64,000 nucleotides of DNA. Origin: Duganella sp. BuS-21. Lineage in GTDB: Bacteria > Pseudomonadota > Gammaproteobacteria > Burkholderiales > Burkholderiaceae_D. The position numbers and the translations under genes are program-made. The notes below the pieces were generated by a model. It was not told where the DNA came from. It searched no databases and worked only from the letters and a program-made list of their open reading frames with translations. Shown in pieces: positions 49,961-59,127 of this stretch (within the stretch, counting starts at the first letter, position 1; every line of letters begins with the position of its first letter). Location of the stretch: NCBI GenBank assembly GCA_041874725.1, contig CP097466.1, positions 2,232,001-2,296,000 of the forward strand, read 5' to 3'.

Positions 49961-51295
49961 ATGAATCAGCCGAACGCTTTGCCGCCCTCGATCAGTTTTT
50001 GGCAGGCGTTCCGCTTTTGGCTCAAGTTGGGGCTGATTAGTTTCGGCGGGCCGGCGGGGCAAATCTCCATCATGCACCAGGAGCTGGTCGAGAACCGGCG
50101 TTGGATTTCCGAGCGCCGCTTCCTACATGCGCTCAATTACTGCATGCTCTTGCCCGGCCCGGAGGCGCAGCAACTGGCCACCTACATCGGTTGGATGATG
50201 CACAAGACCAAGGGCGGCATCGTGGCGGGCCTGTTGTTCGTGCTGCCGTCGCTGGTGATACTGATCGCCTTGTCGTGGCTGTATATCGCTTTCGGCGAAT
50301 TGACCATCGTGGCCGGACTGTTCTACGGCATCAAGCCCGCCGTCACCGCCATCGTCGTGCAGGCCGCGCACCGCATCGGATCGCGCGCGCTTAAGAACAA
50401 TTGGCTGTGGGGCATCGCGGCCGCTTCGTTTATCGCCATCTTCGCCCTCAATGTGCCGTTCCCTGCGATCGTCGCGGTGGCCGCCGCCATCGGCTCTGTT
50501 GGCGGGCGCGTCGCGCCGGACAAGTTCGCACTCGGTGGCGGACACGGCAAGGCAGGCCAATCTTACGGCCCGGCGCTGATCGATGACGACACGCCCATCC
50601 CCGAACACGCAACCTTCCGCTGGTCCAGGCTGGCCCGCGTGCTGGCGGTCGGCGCGGTGCTGTGGGCCGTGCCGATGGGCCTGCTGACCGCTTGCTACGG
50701 CTGGCATCACACGCTGACGCAAATGAGCTGGTTCTTCACCAAGGCGGCCTTGCTGACCTTCGGCGGCGCCTACGCCGTGCTGCCGTATGTGTATCAGGGC
50801 GCGGTCGGCCACTTTGGCTGGCTCAACGGCACGCAGATGATCGACGGCCTGGCGCTGGGCGAAACCACGCCCGGTCCGTTGATCATGGTGGTGGCGTTCG
50901 TCGCTTTCGTGGGTGGCTACGTCAAGGCCGTGTTCGGGCCCGACGCCTTGTTCCTGGCCGGCGCGGTGGCAGCGTCGCTGGTGACGTGGTTCACTTTCCT
51001 GCCGTCGTTCCTGTTCATTCTGGCCGGCGGCCCGCTGGTCGAGTCCACCCATGGCGAACTCAGTTTCACGGCGCCGCTGACGGCGATAACCGCCGCTGTG
51101 GTCGGCGTGATACTGAACCTGGCGCTGTTTTTCGGCTTCCACGTGCTGTGGCCCAAGGGCCTCGATGGCGGGTTCGACTGGACTTCGGCCGCGCTTGCCA
51201 TCGGCGCGGCCGTGGCACTGTTCCGCTACAAGCGCAAGGTGACCCATGTGATCGCGGTGTGCGCGCTGGCCGGCTTGATCCTGCGCCTGATCTGA
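49961..51295 (+). CDS. chrA: Chromate efflux transporter
   Basis: 444 residues with two CHR domains in tandem, the long bidomain form. N-terminal motif: FGGPAGQISIMHQELVENRR and LPGPEAQQLATYIGW; C-terminal half: LLTFGGAYAVLPYVYQGAVG and LALGETTPGPLIMVVAFVAF. It exports chromate from the cytoplasm using the proton gradient. There is no chrB regulator nearby; a different kind of regulator gene follows 18 bases later. Many ChrA relatives are annotated by homology without tested chromate phenotypes. Confidence 0.92.
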   Translation: MNQPNALPPSISFWQAFRFWLKLGLISFGGPAGQISIMHQELVENRRWISERRFLHALNYCMLLPGPEAQQLATYIGWMMHKTKGGIVAGLLFVLPSLVILIALSWLYIAFGELTIVAGLFYGIKPAVTAIVVQAAHRIGSRALKNNWLWGIAAASFIAIFALNVPFPAIVAVAAAIGSVGGRVAPDKFALGGGHGKAGQSYGPALIDDDTPIPEHATFRWSRLARVLAVGAVLWAVPMGLLTACYGWHHTLTQMSWFFTKAALLTFGGAYAVLPYVYQGAVGHFGWLNGTQMIDGLALGETTPGPLIMVVAFVAFVGGYVKAVFGPDALFLAGAVAASLVTWFTFLPSFLFILAGGPLVESTHGELSFTAPLTAITAAVVGVILNLALFFGFHVLWPKGLDGGFDWTSAALAIGAAVALFRYKRKVTHVIAVCALAGLILRLI

Positions 51296-51313
51296 TGCCT
51301 TATACTTGGGGTG

Positions 51314-54175
51314 ATGGACACCCCAAGCGACAATATCGGCACGCAGCCGGATGAACGTGAGCTGGTTTTTGGACCGTTCCGCTTCATCCCCGGCCAGCAT
51401 TTGCTGTTGTGCGGCGATGCGCCCTTGCGCCTGGGCAGTCGCGCCATGGCGATTCTCGCCCGCCTGCTGGAACAGCCGGGCGAACTGGTCAGCAAGCAGG
51501 ATCTGATGGCCAGGGTCTGGCCCAAGACGGTAGTGGAAGAGGGCAACCTGAAAGTCAACGTGGCCGCGCTGCGCCGGGCGCTGATGGATGATGGCCGCGA
51601 TGGCCGCTATATCGTATCGGTCCCCGGCAGGGGCTATCGCTTTGTGGCGCCGGTCACCAGTAAGAACCGGGCCGCCGCCTATCTCCAGCTGCCGCCTGGC
51701 TGGGAGCAGCGCAACAAGCTGCCGGTAGCGTCCGCGCGCATGGTGGGGCGGGACGATGCGCTGGCTGTGCTGCTGCCGGTGATGGAGCAGTCGCGCATCG
51801 TGACCATCGTGGGCGCGGGCGGCATCGGCAAATCGACGCTGATGCTGCAACTGGCCGAGAGTTATGTGGCGCGTTCAGGCATCGAGGTCTGCTATGTGGA
51901 CCTGGCCCCGCTCGCCGAACCTGGCTTCCTGATCGGCGCTGTTGCGGGCGTGCTGGGGCTGGCCATCCACTCCGGCGCCGGCCTGCCTACCTTGCTGGCC
52001 CATCTGAGCCAACGTCGCGTGCTGCTGGTGCTCGATAGTTGTGAGCCTCTGATCGAGGCGGTGGGCGCGCTGGTCTGCAGCATCCATTCCAACACGCGGG
52101 CGGTGCAGGCGCTGGTGACCAGCCGCGAGCCATTGCGGATAGCGGGCGAGCACGTGCATCGCCTGCCGCCGCTGGCCTACCCCGACGGCGACCGGCAGTG
52201 GACTCCCGCGCAGGCGATGGCGTATCCGGCCGTTGAGCTGTTTGTCCAGCGCGCCGCCCAAACGCTGCAAGCTTATGTGTTGACCGAAGCCGATGTATTC
52301 GCCGTGGTCGACATATGCCGGCGTCTGGAAGGCGTTGCGCTCGCCATCGAACTGGCCGCCACCCGCATGGATGCGTTCGGTGCGCGTGAGCTGGCGGCGC
52401 GGCTGGATGACCGCTTCCTGCTGCTCAAGCACGGCCGTCGTGGCTCGCTCGACCGTCACCGTACGCTCGATGCCGCGCTGGACTGGAGCTATGAGCTGCT
52501 TCCCTCCTATGAGCGCAAGCTGTTCTGCGCGCTGTCCGTATTTGCCGGCAGCTTCAGTATGGATGCTGCGACGGGCCTGCTGGTGGAGTCGGATGCGCAA
52601 GTGCTGCCGGTGGTGGATGGCGTAGCTAACCTGGTGCACAAGTCCTTGCTGTCCGCAGACATCGGCGGACCTCAGGTTCGGTATCGCCTGCTCGACACCA
52701 CCAAAGCATACGCGCGCGACAAGCTAGAGCAGGACGGCGACATAGCAGCGATGCGCCGGCGGCACGTGCAGTTCCATCAAGCGATGTTCGAGCGCGCCAC
52801 CGGCGAGTTGGCGGACTGTTCGGATGCCGAGTGGCTGGCCAGATACCGCCATAGCCTGGATGACGTGCGCAGCGCTTTGTCGTGGGCGTTCGCGCCGACG
52901 GGCGATGTGGCGTTGGGCATTGCGCTGACCGTGGCGGCCGCGCCGCTGTGGATGCTGTCATCGCGCCCCGAAGAATGTTGCGTGTCCGTTCAGCGCGCCA
53001 TTGCGGCAGGGGCGGCGCACGGTTACGCCGCCGGCTCGGATGAAATGAAGCTGCATGCAGCGCTGGGCACGGCAACACTGTATTCCGAAGGTCCGGTCCA
53101 GGCGGTTGCCGCCGCGTGCAGCCATGCATTGCGGTTGGCCGACGAACGACAGGACATCGATGTCCAGCTGCGGGCGTTGTGGGGCCTGGCCGTGTTTCAT
53201 GGTCTTTCCGGCGAGGTGAGGATGGTGCGGCAACTAGCCGGTCGCTTCACAGCGCTGGCAAGCGGCGATCACAGCGCGCTGGCGGCCATGGACCGCCTGG
53301 TCGGCACGGCGCTGCATTATGCGGGCGACCAGCAGGGCGCCAGACATCATCTGGAACGGATGATCAGTCAGTATGACGACGCGCGCAGTTCACCGTTCGC
53401 GCGCTTCCAGTTGCACCAGCGCTCGGCTGCGCTTGGGACACTGGCCAACGTGCTGTGGCTGCAAGGCCATCCCGAGCAAAGCATGCAGGCGCTGCAGGCG
53501 GCATTGCAGGAGGCACGCGATGCGGCGCATCCAGAATCGCTGATGCACGCCATTACCAACGCTGCATTCCCGCTGGCTTTGCACCGAGGCGACATCGACA
53601 TGGCCGAGTCCCTGCTGCATGAGTTGTCCAGCTACCTGGCCAGCCATGCGCTGACACGGTGGGAGCGGCTGCGCAATTTTCTGGGCGGTGCGCTGCTCGC
53701 CGTTCATGGCCAGGCATCCCAGCTGACGCAAATGTACGAGGCCGTCAAGCAGATGCAGGCTGCCGGCTATCGCTTGCAGACCAGCAGCCACCTTGGCATG
53801 CTGGCCGCCAGCTACGGCGCGCAGGGGCGCAGTGGTCCCGGCCTGGCGCTGATCGACGAGGCGCTGGAATTGTGCCTGTCCGGCGAAGCGCACTGGAATC
53901 ACGCCGAACTGCTGCGCATCAAGGGCGGCCTGCTGGAGGATGTCGACGCGGTCCAGGCCGAGCAGCTTTACCGCCAGGCCTTGGCTCTCGCTGGAGAACA
54001 ACACACGCCAGCCTGGGAGCTGCGCGCCGCCACCAGCCTGGCCGATCTGAAGGCAAGGCAATGCCAGGCGGGCGATACGCTACAGCTGCTGGGCAGCGTG
54101 TACGGCAAATTTACCGAAGGCTTCGACACAGCCGATCTGCGCAAAGCCCACGCCCTGCTGGACAATCGGCATTAG
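51314..54175 (+). CDS. Winged-helix / NB-type ATPase / TPR transcriptional regulator (953 aa)
   Basis: Three parts can be read. An OmpR-type winged helix (about 20-115) ends IVSVPGRGYRFVAPV. A STAND-like ATPase (about 150-430) has Walker A GAGGIGKST near 166, Walker B LLVLDSC and TSREPLRIAGE. A long helical TPR-like region fills 480 to the end. Such proteins switch transcription when a small molecule or partner binds the repeats. The ATG at 51314 follows a GTG at 51311, which is an alternative. It shares an operon with chrA, and its stop overlaps the stop of the convergent VOC gene by three bases. Confidence 0.88.
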   Translation: MDTPSDNIGTQPDERELVFGPFRFIPGQHLLLCGDAPLRLGSRAMAILARLLEQPGELVSKQDLMARVWPKTVVEEGNLKVNVAALRRALMDDGRDGRYIVSVPGRGYRFVAPVTSKNRAAAYLQLPPGWEQRNKLPVASARMVGRDDALAVLLPVMEQSRIVTIVGAGGIGKSTLMLQLAESYVARSGIEVCYVDLAPLAEPGFLIGAVAGVLGLAIHSGAGLPTLLAHLSQRRVLLVLDSCEPLIEAVGALVCSIHSNTRAVQALVTSREPLRIAGEHVHRLPPLAYPDGDRQWTPAQAMAYPAVELFVQRAAQTLQAYVLTEADVFAVVDICRRLEGVALAIELAATRMDAFGARELAARLDDRFLLLKHGRRGSLDRHRTLDAALDWSYELLPSYERKLFCALSVFAGSFSMDAATGLLVESDAQVLPVVDGVANLVHKSLLSADIGGPQVRYRLLDTTKAYARDKLEQDGDIAAMRRRHVQFHQAMFERATGELADCSDAEWLARYRHSLDDVRSALSWAFAPTGDVALGIALTVAAAPLWMLSSRPEECCVSVQRAIAAGAAHGYAAGSDEMKLHAALGTATLYSEGPVQAVAAACSHALRLADERQDIDVQLRALWGLAVFHGLSGEVRMVRQLAGRFTALASGDHSALAAMDRLVGTALHYAGDQQGARHHLERMISQYDDARSSPFARFQLHQRSAALGTLANVLWLQGHPEQSMQALQAALQEARDAAHPESLMHAITNAAFPLALHRGDIDMAESLLHELSSYLASHALTRWERLRNFLGGALLAVHGQASQLTQMYEAVKQMQAAGYRLQTSSHLGMLAASYGAQGRSGPGLALIDEALELCLSGEAHWNHAELLRIKGGLLEDVDAVQAEQLYRQALALAGEQHTPAWELRAATSLADLKARQCQAGDTLQLLGSVYGKFTEGFDTADLRKAHALLDNRH

Positions 54176-54999
54176 CGACGTGCCGCAATGGCGCCGTCGA
54201 ACACCTTCTTGGCCTGGCCGCGCACCTGCACGAATTCCAGCTGCTCGCCCTCCGGTCCCTTGGCGTAGATCAGCGTCCAGCCATCGGACTTGCCGCTGGT
54301 AATAGGATTGCTCATAGTGTCCAACGGCGCAGCCAGGCGCTGCTGTTCGCTGGCCGAGGCGACGATGCGGTTCGCCTTCACATTCACCATGCCGCGCTTC
54401 GCTGATGCGGTCTCCAGGTCGTGGATGAACTGGTTGAAGTCGACATCGTCACGGATGTAGAAGCAGACGTGCATCGCTTTCGGGAACGCCGGGCTGGTCT
54501 GGTTCAGCGGCGGGGCGAAGGCGGCGCCGCTGCCTTGCGGCTGATTGCTGTCGCGGTATTGCAGCAGCTCGATCACCACGTTGTCGAACTGGATGAAACG
54601 CACGTCCAGGCGCTGGGCGCCGCCGCGCAGGTCGGGAATACCGACGGTGTGCGGGTTGACCTGGCGCTGGCGCGCGTCCAGCTCTTCGGTGAGCAGCAGG
54701 GTGTTGTGGATGACCTCACCCTGGAAATCGCCGTCGCGCATGATTTCGGTGCCGCCCAGTACCTCGGTGTAGAACGTGAACGCGCGGTCCATGTTTTGCA
54801 CCGTGATGCCGAAGTGCTGCACGCCCTGTAGCCGGTCACCGAGCACGCCGCGACGCTTCGCCGTCGCCGCCTGCGCCACCATTGGCAAGCCTGCCGCCAG
54901 GCCGGCGATGCCAGCCACGGTGGCGACACCTGCTGCGCGCATCAGTTCGCGGCGTTGCGGATCATGCGCTTCGCCCATTTGGTGTTGTTCAGTTTTCAT
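54172..54999 (-). CDS. Tat-exported VOC (glyoxalase/dioxygenase fold) protein
   Basis: 275 residues. The N-terminus has a twin-arginine signal (QRRELMRAAGVATVAGIAGL) ending AQAA, so export in folded form is likely. The VOC fold starts LQGVQHFGITVQNMDRAFTFY and has metal-ligand positions at that His and in LEFVQVRG. Substrates of exported VOC proteins are unknown. AGGAG precedes the start. It is convergent with the regulator gene and divergent from the 55176 operon, so it may be a target of that regulator. Confidence 0.87.
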   Translation of the reverse strand: MKTEQHQMGEAHDPQRRELMRAAGVATVAGIAGLAAGLPMVAQAATAKRRGVLGDRLQGVQHFGITVQNMDRAFTFYTEVLGGTEIMRDGDFQGEVIHNTLLLTEELDARQRQVNPHTVGIPDLRGGAQRLDVRFIQFDNVVIELLQYRDSNQPQGSGAAFAPPLNQTSPAFPKAMHVCFYIRDDVDFNQFIHDLETASAKRGMVNVKANRIVASASEQQRLAAPLDTMSNPITSGKSDGWTLIYAKGPEGEQLEFVQVRGQAKKVFDGAIAARR

Positions 55000-55056
55000 C
55001 GCTTTCTCCTATTAAAATCAGTTGAAAAAGATTAGCGGAGAAGAGCGGGGCCGGCA

Positions 55057-55114
55057 GTTAAACCTCGGTTAAATCTGCGTCCGGGCAGGGCGATAATTTT
55101 TAACCGCATTTAAC
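55057..55114. promoter_or_regulatory. Two TTAA-type imperfect palindromes in a divergent promoter region
   Basis: GTTAAACCTCGGTTAA (55057-55072) and TTAACCGCATTTAAC (55100-55114) share the half-site TTAAAC/GGTTAA and lie about 43 bases apart. They sit between the Tat-exported VOC gene and the lipoprotein-dehydrogenase operon, where a shared operator would be expected. The regulator is not identified. Confidence 0.4.
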
Positions 55115-55175
55115 TTCGCTTCGGCCTGGTGAATGTCTACGCTTCCGGTTCTTTAGTGGATTTCAGGAGAACCAA

Positions 55176-56279
55176 ATGCGTAACTTTATCGCCGCAATCG
55201 CGTCGTCGCTGGCGCTGGCCGGCTGTGCCAGTCAGCCTCATACCGCGCCGGCCGTCGGCCAGGTGGAAATCGTGGCCGAACTCGATATCACGCCCGGCAA
55301 CGTCACAGTCAGCAAAGACGGCCGCATCTTTGCCAGCGTCCACGGCATGCGTCGCGGCGCCATGCAATTGATGGAAGTAACGGGCAAGAATAGCTACAAA
55401 CCGTACCCAGACGCCAGCTGGAACGCCAAGCCGGGCTCCGGCCCGAACGTGCTCAACACCCCGCACGGTGTGCTGATCGACGGCAAGGACCGCCTGTGGG
55501 TGATCGATCACGGCAACTGGCTGGACAAGCCGCAGCCGCCGAAGCTGGTCGCTTTTGACATCGCCACCGGCAAGCTGGCCTACCGCTTCGACTTCGACCA
55601 GACCGTTGCCCCGCGCACCCAAATCCTGCAGGACCTGGCGGTAGATGGCGAACGCGGCCTGGTCTACATCGCCGACTGTGGCGACGACCCGGCCATCGTC
55701 GTACTGGACATCAACACCAACAAGGCACGCCGCTTTAGCAAGCATCCGTCGCTGGCATCGGAGAACGTTGACCTGGTGGTGGAGGGCCAACCGTTGTTGT
55801 TCCCGGATGTGAACGGCAAGATGGGTCCGGCACGCGTCGGCATCAACCCGATCACCCTGTCGGCGGATGGCGAAACGTTGTTCTACGGCCCGATGAACGG
55901 CATCGGCTGGTACGCGCTGCCGACCCGTCTGTTCCGTGAAGGCGCATCGGACGCGGCCATTGCGGCGGCCATCACCAAGGCCGGCGTCAAACCGATTTCG
56001 GACGGCGCGGCCACCGATGCCGAAGGCAACCACTTCTTCACCAATCTGCCAGACAACGGCATCGACATGTTGACCAAGGACGGCCAACTGCGTCCGCTGG
56101 TGCGCGACCCGCGCTTCCTGTGGCCGGACAACGCCCACTTCGGCCAAGGCTCGTGGCTGTACGTCGCGGTCAATCAACTGCATCGCAACCCGATCTTCTC
56201 GGGCGCGGAAGACAAAGGCACGCCGCCGTACCTCATCGCCCGCGTATGGACCGGCACGCGCGGCCAGCCAGGCCGCTAA
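55176..56279 (+). CDS. Royal-jelly/yellow-type beta-propeller lipoprotein
   Basis: 367 residues with a lipoprotein signal (MRNFIAAIASSLALAGCAS). The body is a six-blade beta-propeller of the major royal jelly / SMP-30-like group: NTPHGVLIDGKDRLWVIDHG, LVYIADCG, FFTNLPDNGIDML. Bacterial members are poorly characterised; some are annotated as dopachrome-related, without biochemical support here. GGAG precedes the ATG. The dehydrogenase gene starts 20 bases later. Confidence 0.83.
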   Translation: MRNFIAAIASSLALAGCASQPHTAPAVGQVEIVAELDITPGNVTVSKDGRIFASVHGMRRGAMQLMEVTGKNSYKPYPDASWNAKPGSGPNVLNTPHGVLIDGKDRLWVIDHGNWLDKPQPPKLVAFDIATGKLAYRFDFDQTVAPRTQILQDLAVDGERGLVYIADCGDDPAIVVLDINTNKARRFSKHPSLASENVDLVVEGQPLLFPDVNGKMGPARVGINPITLSADGETLFYGPMNGIGWYALPTRLFREGASDAAIAAAITKAGVKPISDGAATDAEGNHFFTNLPDNGIDMLTKDGQLRPLVRDPRFLWPDNAHFGQGSWLYVAVNQLHRNPIFSGAEDKGTPPYLIARVWTGTRGQPGR

Positions 56280-56299
56280 CCCTTTTACTCAAAGATCAG

Positions 56300-57457
56300 A
56301 TGTTAAATTTCGACTTATACAATCCGACGCGCATCGTCTTCGGCCGCGACACGGTCGCGAAAATCAATCAACTGGTGCCCGCTGACGCGCGCGTGTTAAT
56401 TCTCTTCGGCGGCGAAAGCGCGCGCCGCACCGGCACTCTGGCTGAAGCGCGCCAGGCGTTGGGCGACCGCGCTGTGTTCGAATTCGGCGGCATCGAGCCC
56501 AACCCGAGCTATGAAGTGCTGATGGAAGCGGTGACAGTAGTGCGCGAGCACCACATCGACTTCCTGCTGGCCGTAGGCGGCGGCTCCGTCATCGACGGCA
56601 CCAAGTTCGTCGCCGCAGCCGCTCGCTTCGACGGCGAGCCGTGGCAGATCATGGAAACCCGCGGTGAAGCGGTGGCGAGCGCCATCCCGTTCGGCACCAT
56701 CCTCACCTTGCCGGCGACCGGCTCGGAAATGAACCGTGGCGCTGTCATCACGAAGAAGGCGACGCAGGCCAAGCTGGTGTTCTCCAGTGAGCACGTGTAT
56801 CCGCGCTTCTCCATCCTTGATCCGAGCAAGACCTTCACCTTGCCGCGCCAACAACTGGCCAACGGCGTAGTGGACGCTTTCACGCACGTGATGGAGCAAT
56901 ACCTCACCTACCCGGTGGGCGCGCGCATTCAGGATCGCTTCGCCGAAGGCTTGCTGCAAACGCTGGTGGAAATCGGCCCGGATGTACTATCGGGCGGAGA
57001 TGACTATGCGGTGCGCGCCAACCTGATGTGGGTCGCCACGTTGGCGTTGAACGGCCTGATCGCAGCGGGTGTACCGGAAGACTGGTCTACCCACATGATC
57101 GGCCACGAGCTGACGGCGCTGCACGACATCGAGCACGCGCGTACGCTGGCAATTGTTCTGCCAGCAAACCTGGCCGTGCGTTATGAGGCGAAGCGAGAGA
57201 AGTTGCTGCAATACGCAGAGCGCGTGTGGGGAATTACCGAAGGAAGCGAAGCGGAGCGCATCGACGCCGCCATCAGCGCAACGCGCGAATTCTTCAAGCT
57301 GCTCGGGGTGCCAACGCGCCTCAGCGCCTACGGCATCGGCGCCGAGCATATCGACGCGGTCATCAACCAGCTGGAATCCCACGGCATGACTGCGATCGGC
57401 GAGCGTCAGGATGTGACGCTTGAGCTGAGCCGGCGGATACTGGAAGCTAGTTTGTAG
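56300..57457 (+). CDS. yqhD: Iron-containing alcohol/aldehyde dehydrogenase, YqhD-like
   Basis: 385 residues. The nucleotide site includes VGGGSVIDGTKFVA, with LTLPATGSEMN in the conserved block. Metal ligands are expected in VDAFTHVMEQYLTYP and HMIGHELTALHDIEH. YqhD-type enzymes reduce short aldehydes with NADPH and help detoxify lipid-peroxidation products. The start at 56300 gives the family opening MLNFDLYNPTRIVFG. The open frame upstream of it lies inside the lipoprotein gene and is not used. Confidence 0.91.
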   Translation: MLNFDLYNPTRIVFGRDTVAKINQLVPADARVLILFGGESARRTGTLAEARQALGDRAVFEFGGIEPNPSYEVLMEAVTVVREHHIDFLLAVGGGSVIDGTKFVAAAARFDGEPWQIMETRGEAVASAIPFGTILTLPATGSEMNRGAVITKKATQAKLVFSSEHVYPRFSILDPSKTFTLPRQQLANGVVDAFTHVMEQYLTYPVGARIQDRFAEGLLQTLVEIGPDVLSGGDDYAVRANLMWVATLALNGLIAAGVPEDWSTHMIGHELTALHDIEHARTLAIVLPANLAVRYEAKREKLLQYAERVWGITEGSEAERIDAAISATREFFKLLGVPTRLSAYGIGAEHIDAVINQLESHGMTAIGERQDVTLELSRRILEASL

Positions 57458-57464
57458 CGTTCCG

Positions 57465-57722
57465 TTAAGGCACTTTTTTCTTCTGGACCTGGCGCTGCTG
57501 CTGTTTGCGCTGGGTCTCGTTCTTGTTCTGCTTGGCCTGATAGATGGCGGCGGCATCCAGCTTGGCCTGCGCAAACGTGCGCAGTTCTTCCTTATCGTCA
57601 TGCGTGACGAAATAATCGTTCGCCTGCGCATCGACCACCAGCTTGATGGCGGCTTCGTCGGTCAGTTCATACAGTTCGGTGAGGAGGGTAGTTACCTCGT
57701 CCAGGAATTCTTCATAAGTCAT
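57465..57722 (-). CDS. Small charged hypothetical protein (85 aa)
   Basis: Starts MTYEEFLDEVTTLLTELYEL with AGAGAG upstream, and ends with a Gln/Lys-rich basic tail (NETQRKQQQRQVQKKKVP). The first 60 residues look like a short helical domain. It is convergent with the dehydrogenase gene with an eight-base gap. I recognise no family. Confidence 0.65.
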   Translation of the reverse strand: MTYEEFLDEVTTLLTELYELTDEAAIKLVVDAQANDYFVTHDDKEELRTFAQAKLDAAAIYQAKQNKNETQRKQQQRQVQKKKVP

Positions 57723-57756
57723 GGTAGTGCTCTCTATTGAATAACCAGGAAACAAG

Positions 57757-57780
57757 AAAGCCAACCCGCAGGCTGGCTTT
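57757..57780 (-). terminator. Terminator-like hairpin upstream of the 85-aa gene
   Basis: AAAGCCAGCC/GGTTGGCTTT pairs with one mismatch around a 4-base loop and is followed on the minus strand by TTTCTTGTTT. It lies in the leader of the 85-aa gene, so it either ends an upstream transcript or attenuates this one. The rest of 57781-58219 contains no gene I can support. Confidence 0.4.
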
Positions 57781-58219
57781 ATCGAGAATCTTGGCAGTGA
57801 AGCGGCAAGCATCGCAAACGCGGATTTTACCATGCCTGCTGAAATGCCCAATTTAAGGCGGTGAGGCATCGCGCCCCGGAGCACGGCTCCATTGATCAGC
57901 CTGAGTTCCTTCGTCATCGCATTGTCGTATCCCCAGGGTAGGATGCATGAAGCGGCACAGGCTGGCACAGCGAGTTCCTCGCCGCACACCTCGCACTTTC
58001 GTTTATCTAGTCGGCCGCTGATTGACTGGGGTTATCTGGTCTAATGACACCAAGCTCACTTTGCGCGGCGCGCAGCGGCAGCACTCCGCCTCCGGTCTCC
58101 GTGGGAGCGTCGTCGCAGCTATAGTGACGCTCGATCCTCAAGGACATGGCGTGCAGCGGTTTGGTTGCGCATCGGGACATCATGAAAAATGCGGAATTTA
58201 TAGCCGAAAGGGAGGGCTG

Positions 58220-58909
58220 ATGAAGTCGAAATTAAAATTTGCTATGGTGCCGGCATTAATAGCAACGATGCCGATAGCACACGCTGGCCGCCCGATGGTC
58301 GTCGACGACGCTGCCATCGTTGCCGCTAACAGCTGCCAGTTAGAGACCTGGGTCCAAAAAAATCGCGACAGCACTGAGTACTGGGCAGTCCCTGCCTGCA
58401 ACTTTACCGGCAATCTGGAAGCTGCTCTGGGGGCAGCGCGTGTTAAGGACGGCGCGGGGCAGTACAGCCTGGCGGTATTGCAGGGCAAAACGGTATTCAA
58501 GCCTTTGGTGACGAACGGTTGGGGTGTCGGTCTGGTGTTTGGCAATCAGTTCAAGCCTGGCGACAGCCTTTCCGGCGACACGTACGCCAGCGTGCCAGTC
58601 AGCTTTTCATTTCAGGACGATCGCTTTTTGATGCACGCCAACGTGGGCTTGCTGCGGGAGAAAGCGACCAAGCGGCGCGGCAAGACCTGGGGTGTGGGCA
58701 GCGAACTGCAGTTAAATGAGCAAACGGGATTGACGAGTGAAATCTTCAGTCAGCAGCGCGGCAGGCCGCTGTTCCAGATCGGCGTCCGGCATTGGATCGT
58801 CACGGATCGAGTGCAACTGGATGCTAGCTACGGCGCCCGACTAGGCGGCGGCAGTGCTGAGCGGTTCCTTTCTGTTGGTCTCGTACTATTTTCCGACGCG
58901 ATTCTTTAG
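58220..58909 (+). CDS. Exported beta-barrel-like hypothetical protein (229 aa)
   Basis: The start at 58220 follows GGGAGGG by five bases and gives a signal peptide (MKSKLKFAMVPALIATMPIAHAG). The mature part has alternating strands (GWGVGLVFGNQF, RFLMHANVGLLRE, QLDASYGARLGGGS) as in small outer-membrane barrels. Two cysteines (NSCQLE and VPACNF) could bond. The function is unknown. It is the last gene before the island-like region. Confidence 0.75.
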   Translation: MKSKLKFAMVPALIATMPIAHAGRPMVVDDAAIVAANSCQLETWVQKNRDSTEYWAVPACNFTGNLEAALGAARVKDGAGQYSLAVLQGKTVFKPLVTNGWGVGLVFGNQFKPGDSLSGDTYASVPVSFSFQDDRFLMHANVGLLREKATKRRGKTWGVGSELQLNEQTGLTSEIFSQQRGRPLFQIGVRHWIVTDRVQLDASYGARLGGGSAERFLSVGLVLFSDAIL

Positions 58910-58941
58910 CACGGGTTATCTCAGTTAAAGCGGTTCCACGA

Positions 58942-58980
58942 GGACCTGGGGGAATCGAACCTGCGACCAATGGATAAAGG
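58942..58980 (-). pseudogene. tRNA-Lys-like remnant (3' part)
   Basis: The stretch contains TCGAACCTGCGACCAA, 16 bases identical to the T-arm region of the three tRNA-Lys genes, and the flanking bases (GGATAAAGG against GGATTAAAAG) also align. The 5' half and acceptor stem are missing or changed. It looks like a broken tRNA copy or an integration scar about 3.8 kb from the intact tRNA-Lys pair. Confidence 0.6.
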
Positions 58981-58993
58981 TACGCATGAGGAC

Positions 58994-59127
58994 TAATGCC
59001 GTTAAGTTAAGCTGAAAATAGGCTTCGTCATTCCCGCGAATGCGGGAATCCATGAGGCGCTTGCCCGGCTAACTCAGCATGGATCCCGGCTTTCGCCGGG
59101 ACGACATCGCTTAACTTAACGGCATTA
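58994..59127. mobile_element. 134-bp MITE-like element with perfect 19-bp terminal inverted repeats
   Basis: The ends are TAATGCCGTTAAGTTAAGC (58994-59012) and its exact reverse complement (59109-59127). Identical 12-bp direct repeats ACGCATGAGGAC flank it (58982-58993 and 59128-59139). Inside are two small hairpins, ATTCCCGCGAATGCGGGAAT and ATCCCGGCTTTCGCCGGGA. It encodes no protein. The pattern is that of a non-autonomous transposed element with target duplication. Confidence 0.8.

Noticed and set aside
57723..57989. Longer minus-strand protein extending the 85-residue gene upstream
   Set aside because: The extension crosses a terminator-like hairpin and lacks a ribosome site; the ATG at 57722 has AGAGAG upstream.
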